A stretch of 13,528 nt of DNA from CAYXVU01 sp964468725 (lineage in GTDB: Bacteria > Acidobacteriota > Blastocatellia > UBA7656), in NCBI GenBank assembly GCA_964468725.1, contig CAYXVU010000165.1, positions 1-13,528 on the forward strand, read 5' to 3'. A program made the translations under genes and the position numbers. The notes under the pieces were generated by a model. That model was given only the letters and a program-made list of their open reading frames with translations, had not been told where the DNA came from and made no database searches. Below, one piece after another: positions 1-6,771 of this stretch (position 1 is its first letter; every line of letters begins with the position of its first letter).

Positions 1-115
1 TTTGTGGAAATCTGTGGAAAAAATCTTCGGGTTGTGGAACCTTACAAGCAATTTTTGGATTTTCAACAGGTTCCACAAAGGCTCCACAGACCCTATCTGT
101 GGAAAACCTTACAAG
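1..115. other. oriC: Putative replication origin (oriC): DnaA-box cluster downstream of dnaA
   Basis: Six DnaA-box-like 9-mers crowd into about 105 bases. On the minus strand they lie at 3-11 (ATTTCCACA), 13-21 (TTTTCCACA, a full match to TTWTNCACA), 33-41 (GGTTCCACA) and 98-106 (TTTTCCACA). On the plus strand they lie at 69-77 (GGTTCCACA) and 80-88 (GGCTCCACA). A seventh, TTTTCCACA on the minus strand at 151-159, is inside the dnaA coding region. The stretch 49-66 is T-rich and could be part of an unwinding element. The cluster directly abuts the dnaA stop codon, a common position for bacterial oriC (dnaA-dnaN intergenic region). The left part is cut by the window edge, so the true extent and any dnaN neighbour cannot be seen. 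Confidence 0.8.
32..78. repeat. 11-bp perfect inverted repeat built from two opposed DnaA boxes
   Basis: TTGTGGAACCT at 32-42 is the exact reverse complement of AGGTTCCACAA at 68-78, with 25 bases between. Each arm contains one DnaA-box-like GGTTCCACA, so the arms place two boxes in opposite orientation around a T-rich centre. It could form a cruciform or serve as a two-sided DnaA assembly site. No T-run follows on the minus strand, so a dnaA terminator role looks unlikely. Confidence 0.7.
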
Positions 116-121
116 CTATTT
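33..121. repeat. Direct repeat in oriC: box plus CCTTACAAGC plus ATTT
   Basis: The unit TGTGGAA-CCTTACAAGC-(A/T)ATTT occurs at 33-54 and again at 98-121, where it has two extra A residues after the DnaA box. The 10-mer CCTTACAAGC is identical at 40-49 and 107-116. The second copy overlaps the dnaA stop codon (116-118). It may be an origin-specific iteron or the trace of a local duplication. Confidence 0.65.
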
Positions 122-1501
122 CATTTCACTAATTAGGCTGTTGATGGTTTTGTGGAAAACTAGATCTTTCTCATTCAGTTTTGTGACTTTGTTAATGCTG
201 TGAAGGACAGTGGTGTGATGCTTCCCTCCGAATTCTCTTCCGATTTCCGGTAAACTGGCTTTAGTCAGGGCTTTACAAAGAAACATGGCTATTTGGCGAG
301 GGAAAGCGATAGACTGAGAATTGTTCTTTGATTTCAAATCCGAAACTTTGAGACCATAATGTCTTGCAACCGTCTTTTGAATAAGTTCGATAGAAACGCC
401 TTCGGATTCTTCATCAATGATATTGCGCAAAACCTCCTGAGCCAGTTCGATACTGATGCTGACACCTTTTAGAGACGCATAAGCAAGAAGTCGAACCAGA
501 GAACCTTCTAACTCGCGGATATTAGATTTTATTTTGCTAGCGATGAAAAGGGCTACGTTATCTGGCAAATTGACCTTTTCATTTTCAGCCTTCCTTTTAA
601 GGATGGCGATTTTGGTTTCAAGGTCAGGAGGTTGAATATCGGCAATCAAACCCCATTCAAATCTTGAATGTAGCCGTTCTTCTAAGGTTGGAATTTCACG
701 AGGGGGGCAATCGCTTGAAATAACGATCTGTTTCTGAGCGTCATAAAGCGCATTAAAAGTATGAAAGAATTCTTCTTGAGTACGCTCTTTACCAGCCAAA
801 AATTGAATGTCATCCATAAGCAAGATATCGATATTGCGGTATTTCTCACGAAAACTGAGCGTTTTGTCGTAGCGAATGGCGTTGATCAACTCATTCATGA
901 ACTTTTCAGATGAGATATACGTGAGTTTCATATCATGGTTATTCGATTTGATGGAATGCCCGATAGCATGCATCAAATGAGTTTTCCCTAACCCCACACC
1001 GCCATAAATGTAAAGGGGGTTATAGGTTTTTGAAGGTAAATCGACGACAGCAAGAGCTGCCGCATGGGCAAATTGATTACAAGAGCCAACGACAAAAGAA
1101 TTAAAAGTATACTTGGGATTGAGAGGTAATTGATCCCCTTCTCCATCAAGAGGTTGTGATGAGGAAGTCATCAACTTATTCGGTAATTCAGCGGCATTGC
1201 CATTGATAGATCGCTGATTGCGTTCCGGTTCTCGACCTTTGAAAGAAACATCTGAATCGTTCTCATCGATGAGAAAATTCACCTTCAGCCCATTCAACTG
1301 GAGTTCTTGCAGTGATTCTTCAAGGACATCAAAATAATTGCCAATAATCCAATCGCGAAAGATGTCATTCGGGACAGTGAGATAAAGGGAAGATTGATCT
1401 TGTCGAACTTGAGAAATAGGCTTGAACCAGGTGTCATAACTTTGATGATTCACGCGCTTGGAAATCTCATTGAGAATTGAGGAAAGTAGATCGGATTGCA
1501 T
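116..1501 (-). CDS. dnaA: Chromosomal replication initiator protein DnaA
   Basis: This is the replication initiator that binds DnaA boxes, oligomerises with ATP and opens oriC. The protein is 461 residues, normal for the family, with all four domains visible: domain I about 1-75, a polar linker about 80-125, the AAA+ core about 128-345 with Walker A GGVGLGKTH (167-175) and Walker B LLMDDIQ (227-233), and the C-terminal DNA-binding domain about 365-461. The domain IV signature reads FGGKHHTTVLHS (about 424-435). Compared with the E. coli form FGGRDHTTVLHA, Arg is replaced by Lys and Asp by His. The ATG at 1501-1499 is preceded by GGAG (1507-1510) at a 5-nt spacing, which supports this start. 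The gene reads toward the box cluster at the left edge. A codirectional ligase gene ends 107 nt upstream, and the intervening region has a possible promoter and a DnaA box suggesting autoregulation. Confidence 0.97.
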   Translation of the reverse strand: MQSDLLSSILNEISKRVNHQSYDTWFKPISQVRQDQSSLYLTVPNDIFRDWIIGNYFDVLEESLQELQLNGLKVNFLIDENDSDVSFKGREPERNQRSINGNAAELPNKLMTSSSQPLDGEGDQLPLNPKYTFNSFVVGSCNQFAHAAALAVVDLPSKTYNPLYIYGGVGLGKTHLMHAIGHSIKSNNHDMKLTYISSEKFMNELINAIRYDKTLSFREKYRNIDILLMDDIQFLAGKERTQEEFFHTFNALYDAQKQIVISSDCPPREIPTLEERLHSRFEWGLIADIQPPDLETKIAILKRKAENEKVNLPDNVALFIASKIKSNIRELEGSLVRLLAYASLKGVSISIELAQEVLRNIIDEESEGVSIELIQKTVARHYGLKVSDLKSKNNSQSIAFPRQIAMFLCKALTKASLPEIGREFGGKHHTTVLHSINKVTKLNEKDLVFHKTINSLISEMK

Positions 1502-1522
1502 GGTGACTCCAGTATTATTTGA

Positions 1523-1531
1523 GTATGCACA
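1523..1531 (+). promoter_or_regulatory. Near-consensus DnaA box upstream of dnaA
   Basis: GTATGCACA matches TTATNCACA at all positions but the first. It lies about 22 bases upstream of the dnaA ATG, between the start codon and the possible -10 at 1548-1553. DnaA boxes at this position mediate autorepression of dnaA in well-studied bacteria; that role here is inference. Confidence 0.45.
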
Positions 1532-1547
1532 ATTTCGAGGCAGACAT

Positions 1548-1574
1548 GCTATACAGATTCGTTTGAGAAAACAA
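1548..1574 (-). promoter_or_regulatory. Possible dnaA promoter
   Basis: On the minus strand, TTGTTT (1569-1574) is followed after 15 nt by TATAGC (1548-1553). The spacing is short and both hexamers are imperfect, so the call is weak. It is the best candidate in the 107-nt gap between the upstream ligase gene and dnaA. Confidence 0.3.
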
Positions 1575-1608
1575 TAAATGATTGAGGAAAAAATTCTAGA
1601 GCGAAGAT

Positions 1609-3009
1609 TTAAGATGTGCTAGTTGATAAATAATTGATCTCTACCTGCGATATATTGGTCGGTTCAATATCGGAAGTATATTGAATGACCTTATTGCCTT
1701 TTTCGATTGTCGGCGAAAGTTGTTGAAAAGTGATTCGAATCCCATGACCGAAAACAGATTGCAGGGCATCACTCACTTGGCGCTGTAATAAATCAGAGAT
1801 GTAGGAACTAAAGAGAAGCGATAAATCAGGATTTTGATGGAGTGAAAATTGAGCAATGGCCAGGTGTTGAAACGCTTTTGAGACATCCAAACTGCAAATA
1901 ATTTTCCCTTCATTACTCAAAAAAAAGATTGGGGGTCGTCCTTCAAAGTTCGTCAATAGAGGGGATTGGTCAACATATTCGAGTGCGGCATAATCGCCTG
2001 TACGATACCGTAAGAGCGGGAGAAAAGGATTTCGACCTCCGGTTAATACGATTTCTCCCCGAACGCCCGGTGCACAAGGCAAGCCCTCAGGGTCGAGGAT
2101 TTCAATGAACAGATCATGGGGTATGAGATGGTAAGATTGCTCTACACGAACAGCGATCAGCCGGGATTCATTCATCGAGTAGATATCGATTACCGGGCAG
2201 TGGAAATGGTCTTCCAACTCTTTTTGTAATCCCGGTAGCAAAGTCATGGCAGAAGAGACCAAAGCTTTTGGTTGAGTCTTTAAAGGAAGTTGTGAAAGGG
2301 CAACGAATGCAAGCGGATCGCCTGTATAAATTTCAGGATTGCAATCATCTAAAAATGGCACACGGTCATTGGGATCGTGCCATTCATTAGGGTTAAGATT
2401 GACTTTGAGATAACCAGCTCCTTCGAGAAAAGATGAGACGGTCGCATAGGTATAAGTGTTGGCTTGCGCACAGACCGTTACGATTGAGACATTACCTTCG
2501 CCACCTTCAAGGGTGACGCCAAATTTTGATAATGCAAATCGGAGGGCAGGCAAGTACTTTGAGGCGACTACCGGGTGAGAGAGGACGCGCAAAGGCTGTC
2601 CTGTCGTACCACTGGTCGTGTAGACGATCAGATCATCCAATGGTTGTGAATCGGGAACGAAAGACCAAGGTTCGCGATCCAAATCGCTACGCTGACAAGT
2701 GGGTAACGAATAAAAGTCTATGGCGCTGCCGCCTCTGCGCCGGTAAAAAGGCACATCCTGAAGGCAGGTTTCGACAAAGTGTTTGAGCCAACCGGGTTGT
2801 TCGCCCTCTGCCCATCCAGGCTTAGCGGAATGGAGTTCCGTCTCATAGGCGCGCAGCCGCTCTAATCCTTCCAGTGTGATTCGATCTCCGCAGGGAAAGT
2901 TAAAACGTGGAGCCTGCGGATGCTCCCACATCCAATGCAGGAGTTGGCGTCCGCCTTCGGTTAATAGCGGAAAGCGCTCTTCTTCTGTAAGCGATGCATC
3001 TTTATTCAT
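1609..3009 (-). CDS. PaaK/CapK-like AMP-dependent synthetase (adenylate-forming ligase)
   Basis: The 466-residue protein belongs to the adenylate-forming superfamily, closest by eye to phenylacetate-CoA ligase and CapK-type proteins. Such enzymes activate a carboxylic acid as an acyl-adenylate, usually passing it to CoA or another acceptor. The phosphate-binding loop YTTSGTTGQP is at 130-139, the adenine-site region IDIYSMNESRL at 274-284 and the ATP/ribose motif LRYRTGD at 333-339. The hinge that usually reads GRxDD is replaced by FEGRPPIFF (about 355-363), and the C-terminal lysine motif is probably near K437/K440. The substrate cannot be read from the sequence. The ATG (3009-3007) follows the stop of the DoxX-like gene by 1 nt and has no clear Shine-Dalgarno sequence, suggesting translational coupling. 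A CapK-type exopolysaccharide or lipid role is as plausible as a catabolic one. Confidence 0.8.
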   Translation of the reverse strand: MNKDASLTEEERFPLLTEGGRQLLHWMWEHPQAPRFNFPCGDRITLEGLERLRAYETELHSAKPGWAEGEQPGWLKHFVETCLQDVPFYRRRGGSAIDFYSLPTCQRSDLDREPWSFVPDSQPLDDLIVYTTSGTTGQPLRVLSHPVVASKYLPALRFALSKFGVTLEGGEGNVSIVTVCAQANTYTYATVSSFLEGAGYLKVNLNPNEWHDPNDRVPFLDDCNPEIYTGDPLAFVALSQLPLKTQPKALVSSAMTLLPGLQKELEDHFHCPVIDIYSMNESRLIAVRVEQSYHLIPHDLFIEILDPEGLPCAPGVRGEIVLTGGRNPFLPLLRYRTGDYAALEYVDQSPLLTNFEGRPPIFFLSNEGKIICSLDVSKAFQHLAIAQFSLHQNPDLSLLFSSYISDLLQRQVSDALQSVFGHGIRITFQQLSPTIEKGNKVIQYTSDIEPTNISQVEINYLSTSTS

Positions 3010-3010
3010 C

Positions 3011-3397
3011 TTAAATAGCGTCTGACGGTTTATCAGGGCGAGTGAACCAGTATGCCCATGCCAAAAAGACCAACTGGAACGGTAAGCGGATATAATGAAA
3101 TAACGGGCTTACAGTAGGGAAAATCTGCGGGTTGAGCGCAACGTGGATGTTCGCTGGAAAAACAGCGACAAGCAAGGCGATGACTCCCCAGGCAGCTTGG
3201 CAAGTGAATCGAGGGATCAGGAGTAAGGCGCCGAAAACGATCTCAAAAATGCCACTCAAGTAAACCAATTCAAGGTGCAATGGTAAGTATGGCGGCATGA
3301 TCTTCATATAAAAATCAGGATTCAGAAAATGATTGACTCCGGCTCCTATATAAAAAAGCCCCATTAAAACCTTCATCACCGATTTGAAGAGCTTCAT
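3011..3397 (-). CDS. DoxX-like small integral membrane protein
   Basis: A 128-residue hydrophobic protein with four likely membrane segments (about 5-22, 40-61, 66-86, 103-119). The pattern AGVNHFLNPDFY (19-30), GIFEIVFGALLLIP (49-62), VFPANIHVAL (79-88) and RLPFQLVFLAW (104-114) matches DoxX-family proteins (COG4270-like as I recall). Family function is poorly defined, with some members linked to redox or quinone processes. I chose the ATG at 3397-3395; an in-frame TTG six bases upstream (3403) would add two residues, and neither has a strong ribosome-binding site. The gene follows ridA by a short gap and is nearly joined to the downstream ligase (1 nt between stop and start), so the three are probably co-transcribed. 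Confidence 0.8.
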   Translation of the reverse strand: MKLFKSVMKVLMGLFYIGAGVNHFLNPDFYMKIMPPYLPLHLELVYLSGIFEIVFGALLLIPRFTCQAAWGVIALLVAVFPANIHVALNPQIFPTVSPLFHYIRLPFQLVFLAWAYWFTRPDKPSDAI

Positions 3398-3419
3398 CGT
3401 CAATCATTCACTGAAAAAG

Positions 3420-3806
3420 TTATTCGACCAATGTCGCAATGGCTTCCATTTCGATTTGGTAGCCATAGTGCAAGTCTTTCACCGGCACGATGGCTCGTGC
3501 CGGGCGATGTGCTCCCATAACCTTTGCATAGGTTGCATTGACTTGCCCCCACAAACTGATGTCAGAGACATAGACCGTCATCTTCAAAACACAGTGTAAA
3601 TCGCTACCTGCCGCTCGCAAAATCTCGGCAATATTCTTGAGCGCCTGTTCGGTCTGTTCTTCGATTGTCCCGGCTTCTTTCCCCGGCTGATTCGGATCAA
3701 TGCCCAGTTGTCCAGCCACAAAGACTAAGCCATTGTGAACCGTAGCTTGCGAGTAATGACCCGCAGGCGTCGGCGCATTCGCTGTTAAAATAGTTTTGAT
3801 CTCCAT
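3420..3806 (-). CDS. ridA: RidA family reactive-imine/enamine deaminase
   Basis: A 128-residue protein with full RidA (YjgF/YER057c/UK114) architecture. RidA hydrolyses reactive 2-aminoacrylate and related imines released by PLP enzymes, giving 2-oxoacids and ammonia. Residues matching the E. coli active site are visible: Y18 in AGHYSQA, R104 in RPARAIV (equivalent to Arg105) and E119 in QIEMEAIA (equivalent to Glu120). AGQLGIDP (31-38) is also typical. With the key arginine and glutamate kept, an active deaminase is likely rather than one of the divergent Rid subfamilies, although the loop DLHYGYQ differs from the usual LP-rich form. The ATG is preceded by AAGGA at about 10 nt. The gene lies 36 nt after the zinc-ribbon gene and 22 nt before the DoxX-like gene, within a probable operon. 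Confidence 0.9.
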   Translation of the reverse strand: MEIKTILTANAPTPAGHYSQATVHNGLVFVAGQLGIDPNQPGKEAGTIEEQTEQALKNIAEILRAAGSDLHCVLKMTVYVSDISLWGQVNATYAKVMGAHRPARAIVPVKDLHYGYQIEMEAIATLVE

Positions 3807-3842
3807 GTGCGTGTTGTCCTTGTATGCGGAATCAAGCGATTC

Positions 3843-4352
3843 TTACGGTTCCTTGAGCAGATTCGTAGTCGGTTCCGTGACGCTCGGAGGTTGAATCATG
3901 TCCGCTGTGTTTCGACGTGGGGTTGCCATACCACTGATGTAAGCGTCATTCGGTAAGTAATGTTGTGACGGAACTGGTAGAAGATATTGACTGGAAGGTT
4001 GAATGGATTTCGGCATAATCGGAGTGTCATCGCCAAAGATTCGGTAATATAACATCAAAAGGATGCCCGCCATGAAAGTCGTGAAAAAGATGACAAGCGG
4101 CCCCGGCGTATCAATCGCAATGGAAGCGCCAATGAGAAGAGGCAAAACGGCTAAACTTGCAAAGACCACTTTTGCGCCACGCCGGATGCCTGTTCGGCGC
4201 TCGGAAGTCGGTTTGACTTTCTCTTCCAGTTGGCGCGCAACGTAAAGGTGTTCGGTAGTAATTAACTCCTGAACCGCTTCCATGCGAAACCCGCAGCGCG
4301 AACAGAAGCGCGTATTTTCGATAACCTGTTGGCCGCATCTGGGACAGTACAT
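3843..4352 (-). CDS. Zinc-ribbon membrane protein of unknown function
   Basis: A 169-residue protein with an N-terminal zinc ribbon (C3, C6, C17, C20; CPRCG and CSRCG), a charged linker with RRTGIRRGAK (52-61), two predicted membrane segments (about 61-80 and 83-104), and a proline/serine/threonine-rich tail ending PPSVTEPTTNLLKEP (155-169). I recall similar zinc-ribbon proteins with an SVTE-x-TT-x-L tail as common in Acidobacteriota genomes, but cannot verify this here. The zinc ribbon should face the cytoplasm if the positive linker follows the positive-inside rule. No biochemical role can be assigned. The start is well supported: AAAGGAG (4359-4365) lies 6 nt before the ATG. It is the first gene of the run leading to ridA and the DoxX-like gene. 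Confidence 0.8.
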   Translation of the reverse strand: MYCPRCGQQVIENTRFCSRCGFRMEAVQELITTEHLYVARQLEEKVKPTSERRTGIRRGAKVVFASLAVLPLLIGASIAIDTPGPLVIFFTTFMAGILLMLYYRIFGDDTPIMPKSIQPSSQYLLPVPSQHYLPNDAYISGMATPRRNTADMIQPPSVTEPTTNLLKEP

Positions 4353-4390
4353 CGCCTACTCCTTTGCCTTGTCCGATTTCGTAGAGAGCA

Positions 4391-4419
4391 TTTGTAACGC
4401 CGTACGAAAAAATGTGCAA
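4391..4419 (-). promoter_or_regulatory. Possible promoter of the zinc-ribbon/ridA operon
   Basis: On the minus strand, TTGCAC (4414-4419) is separated by 17 nt from TACAAA (4391-4396), and transcription would begin a few bases further on, upstream of the AAAGGAG ribosome-binding site. Spacing is ideal but the hexamers are only partial matches. The rest of 4353-4511 holds no gene I can support. Confidence 0.35.
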
Positions 4420-4494
4420 TAACGAAATCCCGCCGCGACTATTGATTACTGAATTCCTAACCGAATTGTTCTTTGAAAATAGGCGCGGAATGAT

Positions 4495-4511
4495 GAGAGG
4501 AAAATCCTCTC
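4495..4511 (-). terminator. Hairpin immediately after the nadR stop codon
   Basis: GAGAGGA (4495-4501) pairs with TCCTCTC (4505-4511) around a 3-nt loop, directly after the nadR TAA (4514-4512). No T-run follows on the minus strand, so it is a weak intrinsic terminator candidate or an mRNA 3' stabiliser. Confidence 0.35.
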
Positions 4512-5498
4512 TTAATCAAACAATGCTTCGATGGCCAGCACGGCTTTTCGAAAGCGTTCATCATAAGACCCTGAAACCAGCTTGTAGGGCCGGTTTCGCA
4601 CCACGAGCTCTTGCCGAAGCCGATCTAAAAATGCGCTCCGTAAATGATCGCCAACGCGTTGCGGGTCAGCCACCCAAGGTGTATCAATATCAGCAAGCAA
4701 GTACAAATCATATTGACGCCGGTTCGCTTCGCTTTGAATCCATTCCGGGCAGGCGGCGAAAAAATGCTGGCTCCAAAGTGTCGTCGTAATCAGTTCCGTA
4801 TCGCAAATGAGCAAGCGATTGGCAGAACGTGCGAGCTGGTCTTCTGTTGACATCTGACCTTTGGCAATTTGCTGGATGTCTTCGAGGTCGAAATTCAGAT
4901 TCTTTTCTGCAAGGTATTGGCGCGCGAACTCAGGAACCCAAACGGTTTGGAAATGCCCTGCCAGTTGTGCGGCCAATGTCGTTTTGCCTGTAGACTCAGG
5001 TCCGACGACAGCCACACGTTTGACGAAGTAGGGCCGCACACATTCGGGAATATAAGACCAGTTTTCAAAAGGCCGCTCACGTATCAAACTGGCGCTGATA
5101 GAGAATCGTTCGCGCTGCAAATCTACCAGGATGTGTTGTGCGCCCAACCGGCACGCCAACTCGTCGCCATAGGTTTCCGAAGTGAAAACGAAGTCCGGCC
5201 CAGTCGGTAAAAAATGGCGAATGCTGGTCGTCCAAATCTCCCAAAATTGCGGGTGTTCGTGCGGCTCGGAAGGATTTTCATCCGTCAAGTGTAGAACCTG
5301 CGCATCGGGGTAGAGTTCTTTCATCCATGCCCATCGCAAGTGTCCGGGGATCGGTTCGCATTCGAGGCTGCAAACCAAGACGGTCAGGTGACCGACGCGC
5401 GACTTGGCATACTCTATGAGGTATTGATGGCCGCGATGTGGCGGTAAGAATTTGCCGATAATCAGGCCGGTTGTCTGCTTCTGAGAGACGTTCTCCAT
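4512..5498 (-). CDS. nadR: NadR-like bifunctional NMN adenylyltransferase / nicotinamide riboside kinase
   Basis: A 328-residue two-domain protein. The N-terminal half is a nucleotidyltransferase: GKFLPPHRGHQ (15-25) holds the HxGH motif (H21, G23, H24), and ISASLIRERP (133-142) corresponds to the usual ISxS/T-xxR motif. This domain should join NMN and ATP to give NAD. The C-terminal half (about 160-328) is a P-loop kinase: Walker A GPESTGKT (166-173) and CDTEL (232-236). It should phosphorylate nicotinamide riboside. The N-terminal helix-turn-helix of E. coli NadR is absent, so this form is enzymatic and not a repressor. The gene overlaps the 3' end of pnuC by 37 nt; transporter and kinase side by side are the classic NR uptake-and-trapping pair. 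The ATG at 5498 has only a weak AGAGA upstream, in keeping with translational coupling. Confidence 0.9.
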   Translation of the reverse strand: MENVSQKQTTGLIIGKFLPPHRGHQYLIEYAKSRVGHLTVLVCSLECEPIPGHLRWAWMKELYPDAQVLHLTDENPSEPHEHPQFWEIWTTSIRHFLPTGPDFVFTSETYGDELACRLGAQHILVDLQRERFSISASLIRERPFENWSYIPECVRPYFVKRVAVVGPESTGKTTLAAQLAGHFQTVWVPEFARQYLAEKNLNFDLEDIQQIAKGQMSTEDQLARSANRLLICDTELITTTLWSQHFFAACPEWIQSEANRRQYDLYLLADIDTPWVADPQRVGDHLRSAFLDRLRQELVVRNRPYKLVSGSYDERFRKAVLAIEALFD

Positions 5499-6052
5499 TC
5501 TCTGTAACCCATGACTGCCAACACGAGGAAAACCGCGTACAGCGCCATCGTCGGATAAAGCGCGCTTAAAAAATACTTGCCGATGGAGAAAACATTCACG
5601 CTAATCCACACCAACCAACACTCCAAAAATTTTCGCGCCATCATCCATTGAGCGATCAGACTCAACACGGCCATTGCCGAATCCAAATAAGAGAGCGAAG
5701 CATCCGTATAGCGCGACAGCGACCACCCCATAACGAAGGTTCCGACAAGCGCAATAGCCGCAAGCACCGAATGGAGTCGCATCGTAGTTTGCGAAACCTC
5801 CAACTCTCCATGATCTTTGCCGCCGCGCAACCATTCATACCAACCGTAAACACTGAGCGCAATGTAAATGACTTGCAGTCCCATATCGGCATAGAGCTTG
5901 ACCTGAAAAAAGATCACGGCATAACAACAGACGCTCACAATGCCGACCGGCCAACACCAGATATTCTCTTTCACCGTCAGCCAAACACAGACTAGTCCGG
6001 TGATAACGGCCAGCGTTTCAAGAGGATTGAGATTTGTGAGATAGCTTTCCAA
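5462..6052 (-). CDS. pnuC: PnuC nicotinamide riboside transporter
   Basis: A 196-residue polytopic membrane protein with the PnuC hallmarks: VWLTVKENIWCWPVGI (23-38), LYADMGLQVIYI (53-64), YGWYEWLRGG (69-78), SLIAQWMMARKFLECWLVW (131-149) and the YREWR end (183-187). It should carry nicotinamide riboside down a gradient maintained by the NadR kinase encoded next. In the substrate-site stretch most relatives, as I recall, read ENW-xx-W, whereas here it is ECWLVW, with Cys in place of Asn (C145). The start is uncertain. The only reasonable in-frame starts are TTG at 6052 or ATT at 6061, and no clear ribosome-binding site precedes either. An ATG that overlaps the upstream stop as TAATG (6068-6066) is one base out of frame and closes after 16 codons. 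A start-proximal indel or sequencing error is possible. Confidence 0.9.
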   Translation of the reverse strand: MESYLTNLNPLETLAVITGLVCVWLTVKENIWCWPVGIVSVCCYAVIFFQVKLYADMGLQVIYIALSVYGWYEWLRGGKDHGELEVSQTTMRLHSVLAAIALVGTFVMGWSLSRYTDASLSYLDSAMAVLSLIAQWMMARKFLECWLVWISVNVFSIGKYFLSALYPTMALYAVFLVLAVMGYREWRTSLRSRQPA

Positions 6053-6067
6053 ATTGCGAATCGGACA

Positions 6068-6694
6068 TTAAAAATAACGATAATGACCGATGACCTTCCA
6101 TGAAAAGAGCGCATCTTCAAGCTGTGCGCCGCAACAGATATTATGCACAATATGAAATCGCGCACGGTCATCCGTAAACACATTGGAGACGATGCCAATG
6201 TGCAATACGCCGCCGCCCAAATCCCATGCAACAACATCACCAGGCAGATAATTTTTCGGATTGTCGGTGACCGAAAGCGCTTTGCCTTTGCGCTTGAAAT
6301 AGGTCATCAGGTTCGGAACCCGCCGATGGTCAATGTTGGTGTCAGGCTTTTTGAGTCCCCACTTTTGGGGGTAAAGAGAGAAGTTGCGCGCCATATCTTC
6401 ATGCACCTCTTTTTGCAGATCAACGCTGACGGCGCGAAAGGCGCGGATGACCACATCCGTGCAGACCCCCTTCTCGCGTGGCACATCGCCGCCCGGATAA
6501 GCAATCTTCATGTAGGCGGGATCATAAGAGTGCGTATAAGAAGTCTGTTCGATTGCTCCCTCAATAACCTTTTTGATTTGTGACGACTCGACCGCCGTAA
6601 CCTGCTCAGGATTAACGGCAGCCGCAGGCTGTTGACACGCCATCGCCGACAACGCAAAGGCGACAAAGAAAAACATCTTAACGCACTTGCTCAT
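6068..6694 (-). CDS. DUF1287 exported protein
   Basis: A 208-residue protein with an N-terminal export signal (hydrophobic 8-18, SAMAC ending at C20). The cleavage context is a poor lipobox (A-M-A-C), so it may be a lipoprotein or simply secreted. The mature part shows the DUF1287 pattern: YPGGDVP (66-72), GVCTDVVIRAFR (76-87), DLQKEVHEDM (92-101), PGDVVAWDL (151-159) and HIGIVSN (165-171). A conserved Cys (C78) plus His (H165) suggests the NlpC/P60-like papain fold often proposed for this family, perhaps acting on cell-wall peptides; that activity is inference. The ATG follows GAGAGG closely. It lies directly upstream of pnuC, 15 nt from its TTG start, and shares the transcript, though it has no obvious link to NAD metabolism. 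Confidence 0.82.
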   Translation of the reverse strand: MSKCVKMFFFVAFALSAMACQQPAAAVNPEQVTAVESSQIKKVIEGAIEQTSYTHSYDPAYMKIAYPGGDVPREKGVCTDVVIRAFRAVSVDLQKEVHEDMARNFSLYPQKWGLKKPDTNIDHRRVPNLMTYFKRKGKALSVTDNPKNYLPGDVVAWDLGGGVLHIGIVSNVFTDDRARFHIVHNICCGAQLEDALFSWKVIGHYRYF

Positions 6695-6771
6695 AACCTC
6701 TCACAGATGCCCCGCTGCGCTTGGGGGCTATCAAATCGGCTGACGTTTGTGTTCAAGCAGCTATCAGATTC

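Noticed and set aside
32..78. dnaA transcription terminator formed by the 11-bp inverted repeat
   Set aside because: The loop is 25 nt and no T-run follows on the minus strand. The arms are explained by opposed DnaA boxes.
4111..4419. 102-codon minus-strand open frame overlapping the zinc-ribbon gene
   Set aside because: It overlaps the zinc-ribbon gene in another frame. The latter has the CxxC pairs, membrane segments and a strong ribosome-binding site.
4412..4789. 125-codon plus-strand open frame beginning in the gap upstream of the zinc-ribbon gene
   Set aside because: Mostly antisense to the NadR kinase domain; no ribosome-binding site and no recognisable domain.
6143..6583. 146-codon plus-strand open frame
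   Set aside because: Antisense to the conserved DUF1287 domain, with no recognisable product.
6708..6727. GCCCC / GGGGC hairpin downstream of the five-gene operon
   Set aside because: The stem is only about 5 bp with a long loop and no T-run on either strand, so it is not a supportable terminator.
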